Shown here: positions 4,633-5,992 of the stretch, one piece after another
Numbering within the stretch: the first letter of the stretch is position 1
Layout: each line of letters begins with the position of its first letter
Origin: a bacterium
Lineage (GTDB): Bacteria; Patescibacteriota; Gracilibacteria; UM-FILTER-43-11
Length of the DNA: 5,992 nt
NCBI GenBank assembly: GCA_030426875.1
Contig: JAUHXI010000093.1
Coordinates: 1 to 5,992 of the forward strand
Direction: 5' to 3'
Translations under genes and position numbers: made by a program
The notes under the pieces: model-generated
Database searches by the model: none
What the model saw: only the letters and a program-made list of their open reading frames with translations
Told to the model about the DNA's origin: nothing

Positions 4633-5403
4633 ATGGGAACATCACCAGATAAAAGCCTTGCACCACCCCTTAAAAACAGCATTTTAAATGTTGGACGAGG
4701 ACTTACCATCGCTCTGCTGGCAGCAGCAGCTGCTTGTACACCAAAAGAAAGCCCCGACACTTCAGCAACCCATTACACAGGAACAAGTGAATCAGCAGGT
4801 GGGTCCAGCACTGGTCACGCGACTGTCACCAGCAGTTCCAGCTCAGGGACAACTGAATCAACTGAATCAACCACAACTGTTTCGACTACGACAAGCTCCA
4901 CCACCACAGCAAGCACAACGGAAAGTTCGATGGGGAGTGATTCCACCACTGAGGATTGTGGCTTCCTTGATTGTTATGACGTGGGTCAGGGGCCTGTTTT
5001 GGATTGCAACACGTATGCCCAAGATTGTGAGGATGGAGAAGATGGTGAGGCACAAAAGTGTGTTCCATTCAATTATGAGGGAGGTAGTTCACCTGATGGA
5101 ACCAAGTGTGTGAAGGTTACCGGGAACAAGGGTCAAAATGAAATCTGCCAGATTGATGAGGAGGGTTCAGATGACTGTGCAGAAGGATTGTTCTGTTGGA
5201 ACAGCGAGTCTTCATCGACGGAGGGTGTTTGTGTCACCCTGTGCGCTGGAAACCTTCAAATCCCTGTCTGTCCGGAAGAGACCACGTGTATACAGTCAGT
5301 CCGGGGGCAGTTGGATGTGTGCTGGCAAAAATGTGACCCAGACGTGCCAGACACTTGCCCAGGTGAACAGGAATGCGTTGAAACTGATGGGGTTTGCTAT
5401 TGA
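4633..5403 (+). CDS. Secreted cysteine-rich lipoprotein with Ser/Thr-rich stalk (short paralogue)
   Basis: A 256-residue paralogue of the preceding protein with the same architecture: basic N-region to about 22, hydrophobic core GLTIALLAAAAA, candidate lipidated Cys35, Ser/Thr stalk 36-108, then an ectodomain with 18 cysteines. These 18 match the first 18 ectodomain cysteines of the upstream protein one for one (shared anchors: TTEDC-x-F-x-DC, KCVP, DDC-x-x-GL-x-C, C-x-x-LC, LDVC-x-x-CDP). It then stops at CVETDGVCY, so it lacks the final module of about 80 residues and 10 cysteines. No remnant of that module is seen in the 84 nt after the TGA stop, so the short form looks genuine, not a recent frameshift. 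Both proteins place the lipid cysteine at residue 35, supporting both ATG starts. There is no Shine-Dalgarno sequence. Function is unknown; a surface-anchored binding or structural role is inferred only from architecture. Confidence 0.86.
   Translation: MGTSPDKSLAPPLKNSILNVGRGLTIALLAAAAACTPKESPDTSATHYTGTSESAGGSSTGHATVTSSSSSGTTESTESTTTVSTTTSSTTTASTTESSMGSDSTTEDCGFLDCYDVGQGPVLDCNTYAQDCEDGEDGEAQKCVPFNYEGGSSPDGTKCVKVTGNKGQNEICQIDEEGSDDCAEGLFCWNSESSSTEGVCVTLCAGNLQIPVCPEETTCIQSVRGQLDVCWQKCDPDVPDTCPGEQECVETDGVCY
4851..4868 (+). repeat. Two tandem copies of a 9-nt unit in the stalk-coding region
   Basis: AACTGAATC occurs twice in a row in the second lipoprotein gene, encoding a repeated T-E-S unit in the stalk. 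It suggests that the stalk length changes by in-frame slippage, as expected for low-complexity Ser/Thr linkers. It has little significance beyond that. Confidence 0.5.
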
Positions 5404-5432
5404 TTCATCTAGCACGCGCCGCCAGTTTTCAC

Positions 5433-5461
5433 TTGCTTTTTCTTCACATTTCCGCTAGGAT
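5433..5461 (+). promoter_or_regulatory. Weak candidate promoter for recJ
   Basis: TTGCTT and TAGGAT are separated by 17 nt and end about 26 nt before the recJ ATG. Only three of six and four of six bases match consensus. No hairpin-plus-U-run terminator is visible between the lipoprotein stop and this point, so read-through from the lipoprotein genes is equally possible. Confidence 0.25.
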
Positions 5462-5487
5462 AAACTCCAGCTTTAACACCACCACGC

Positions 5488-5992
5488 ATGAGTTTTTTAG
5501 GGAAAAAATGGGTGATCAAGAATCACAAAAAAGAACTCAATCTCGTTGAAAAAATGTTAGAGAATAGAGGCCTTCATACCCAAGAAGACATCTATTCTTT
5601 TTTCAATTACAGCCTCAACCGCCTGCATGACCCCTTTTTGATGAAGGACATGCAAAAAGCAGTCGATCGGCTACAAGAGGCCGTCAAAAAGGAGGAAAAA
5701 ATCATGATCTTTGGTGATTACGACGTCGATGGAACCTCCGCCACCGCCTTGCTTTATGATTTTTTTCAGAAAATTGGGGCCAACATCCACACCTGCCTGC
5801 CTGATCGAGAGAAGGATGGCTATGGGCTCAAAGATTACTTCATGCAGCAATTCAAAGATGAGGCTGTGGATGTGGTCATCACCGTGGATTGTGGCACGGC
5901 CAATGTCGACGAAATTCAGTTGGCCAATGAACTTGGGCTCACCGTCATCGTCACCGACCATCACACGCCTGCGGCCACGCTTCCCGACGCCC
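5488..5992 (+). CDS. recJ: Single-stranded-DNA-specific exonuclease RecJ, N-terminal part
   Basis: The first 168 codons of a gene cut by the right edge; a full RecJ is usually about 550-600 residues. RecJ degrades single-stranded DNA 5' to 3' in recombination, mismatch and base-excision repair, using Mn2+ or Mg2+ bound by the DHH domain. Visible motifs are LHDPFLMKDMQKAVDRL at residues 46-62, motif I FGDYDVDGTSA at 75-85, PDREKDGYGL at 105-114, motif II ITVDCGT at 131-137, and motif III VIVTDHHTP at 153-161 with the DHH triad at 157-159. The metal-binding aspartates seen so far are all present. The ATG at 5488 is the first possible start after an in-frame TAA at 5461. There is no Shine-Dalgarno sequence. 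It is probably an independent housekeeping gene that happens to follow the lipoprotein pair. Confidence 0.95.
   Translation, partial: MSFLGKKWVIKNHKKELNLVEKMLENRGLHTQEDIYSFFNYSLNRLHDPFLMKDMQKAVDRLQEAVKKEEKIMIFGDYDVDGTSATALLYDFFQKIGANIHTCLPDREKDGYGLKDYFMQQFKDEAVDVVITVDCGTANVDEIQLANELGLTVIVTDHHTPAATLPDA

Noticed and set aside
4621..4635. ATCTTAGACA immediately before the second lipoprotein ATG, also found just before the DUF1801 ATG (minus strand, 3289-3298)
   Set aside because: A ten-base match in two AT-rich leaders with different spacing to the ATG is compatible with chance, and no third copy was seen.
4688..5113. Gln-rich open frame on the plus strand overlapping the second lipoprotein
   Set aside because: It is a +1-frame shadow of the Ser/Thr stalk; the cysteine pattern conserved with the upstream paralogue is in the other frame.
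1..5992. Alternative genetic code with TGA read as an amino acid
   Set aside because: No recognised gene has an in-frame TGA before its natural end, and the second lipoprotein terminates properly at TGA.
1..5992. CRISPR array, tRNA, rRNA or insertion sequence
   Set aside because: I saw no regularly spaced repeats, no tRNA-like cloverleaf with a CCA end, no rRNA segments and no transposase or terminal inverted repeats.

Overview
The window is bacterial and gene-dense, with moderately AT-rich sequence. It is split by one divergent intergenic region at about 3288-3599. To its left every gene is on the minus strand; to its right every gene is on the plus strand. I cannot place the organism firmly. 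No start codon in the window has a convincing Shine-Dalgarno sequence, TGA is a normal stop codon, and the two cysteine-rich lipoproteins resemble a family I associate with myxobacteria (Nannocystis/Plesiocystis type), although the base composition is lower in GC than those genomes. A low-GC relative of that group, a Bacteroidota- or Patescibacteria-like lineage without Shine-Dalgarno initiation, or horizontal acquisition of the lipoprotein genes would all fit.

Minus strand, in transcription order from the divergent region: a DUF1801 protein (3287-2868), a TetR/AcrR-family repressor (2848-2261) and a SnoaL/NTF2-like small protein (2259-1906). These are closely spaced (19 nt and 1 nt gaps) and look like one operon. 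A perfect 30-bp palindrome (3299-3328) lies over the predicted -10 element and transcription start, which is where a TetR-type autorepressor would bind. A second half-site lies exactly 21 bp away. After a 78-nt gap with its own candidate extended -10 promoter come an ABC exporter pair closely resembling E. coli YadG (ATPase, 1827-916) and YadH (membrane permease, 864-97). The start of another gene follows 5 nt after yadH (91-1, cut by the window edge), perhaps an FkbM-type methyltransferase. A perfect 28-bp palindrome (878-905) fills most of the yadG-yadH gap.

Divergent region (3329-3599): it contains the minus-strand promoter, a cluster of short stem-loops at 3374-3461, and an AT-rich promoter-like stretch upstream of the lipoprotein genes. 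I see no gene in it.

Plus strand: two tandem paralogous secreted lipoproteins (3600-4592 and 4633-5403). Each has a signal peptide with its candidate lipid cysteine at residue 35, a Ser/Thr-rich stalk of about 70 residues, and a cysteine-rich ectodomain. All 18 ectodomain cysteines of the second match the first 18 of the first in order; the first has an extra C-terminal module with 10 more. The window ends inside recJ (from 5488), the single-strand-specific DNA exonuclease, with its DHH motifs intact.

The most interesting items are the lipoprotein pair, the textbook-quality TetR operator, and the palindrome inside the ABC operon.
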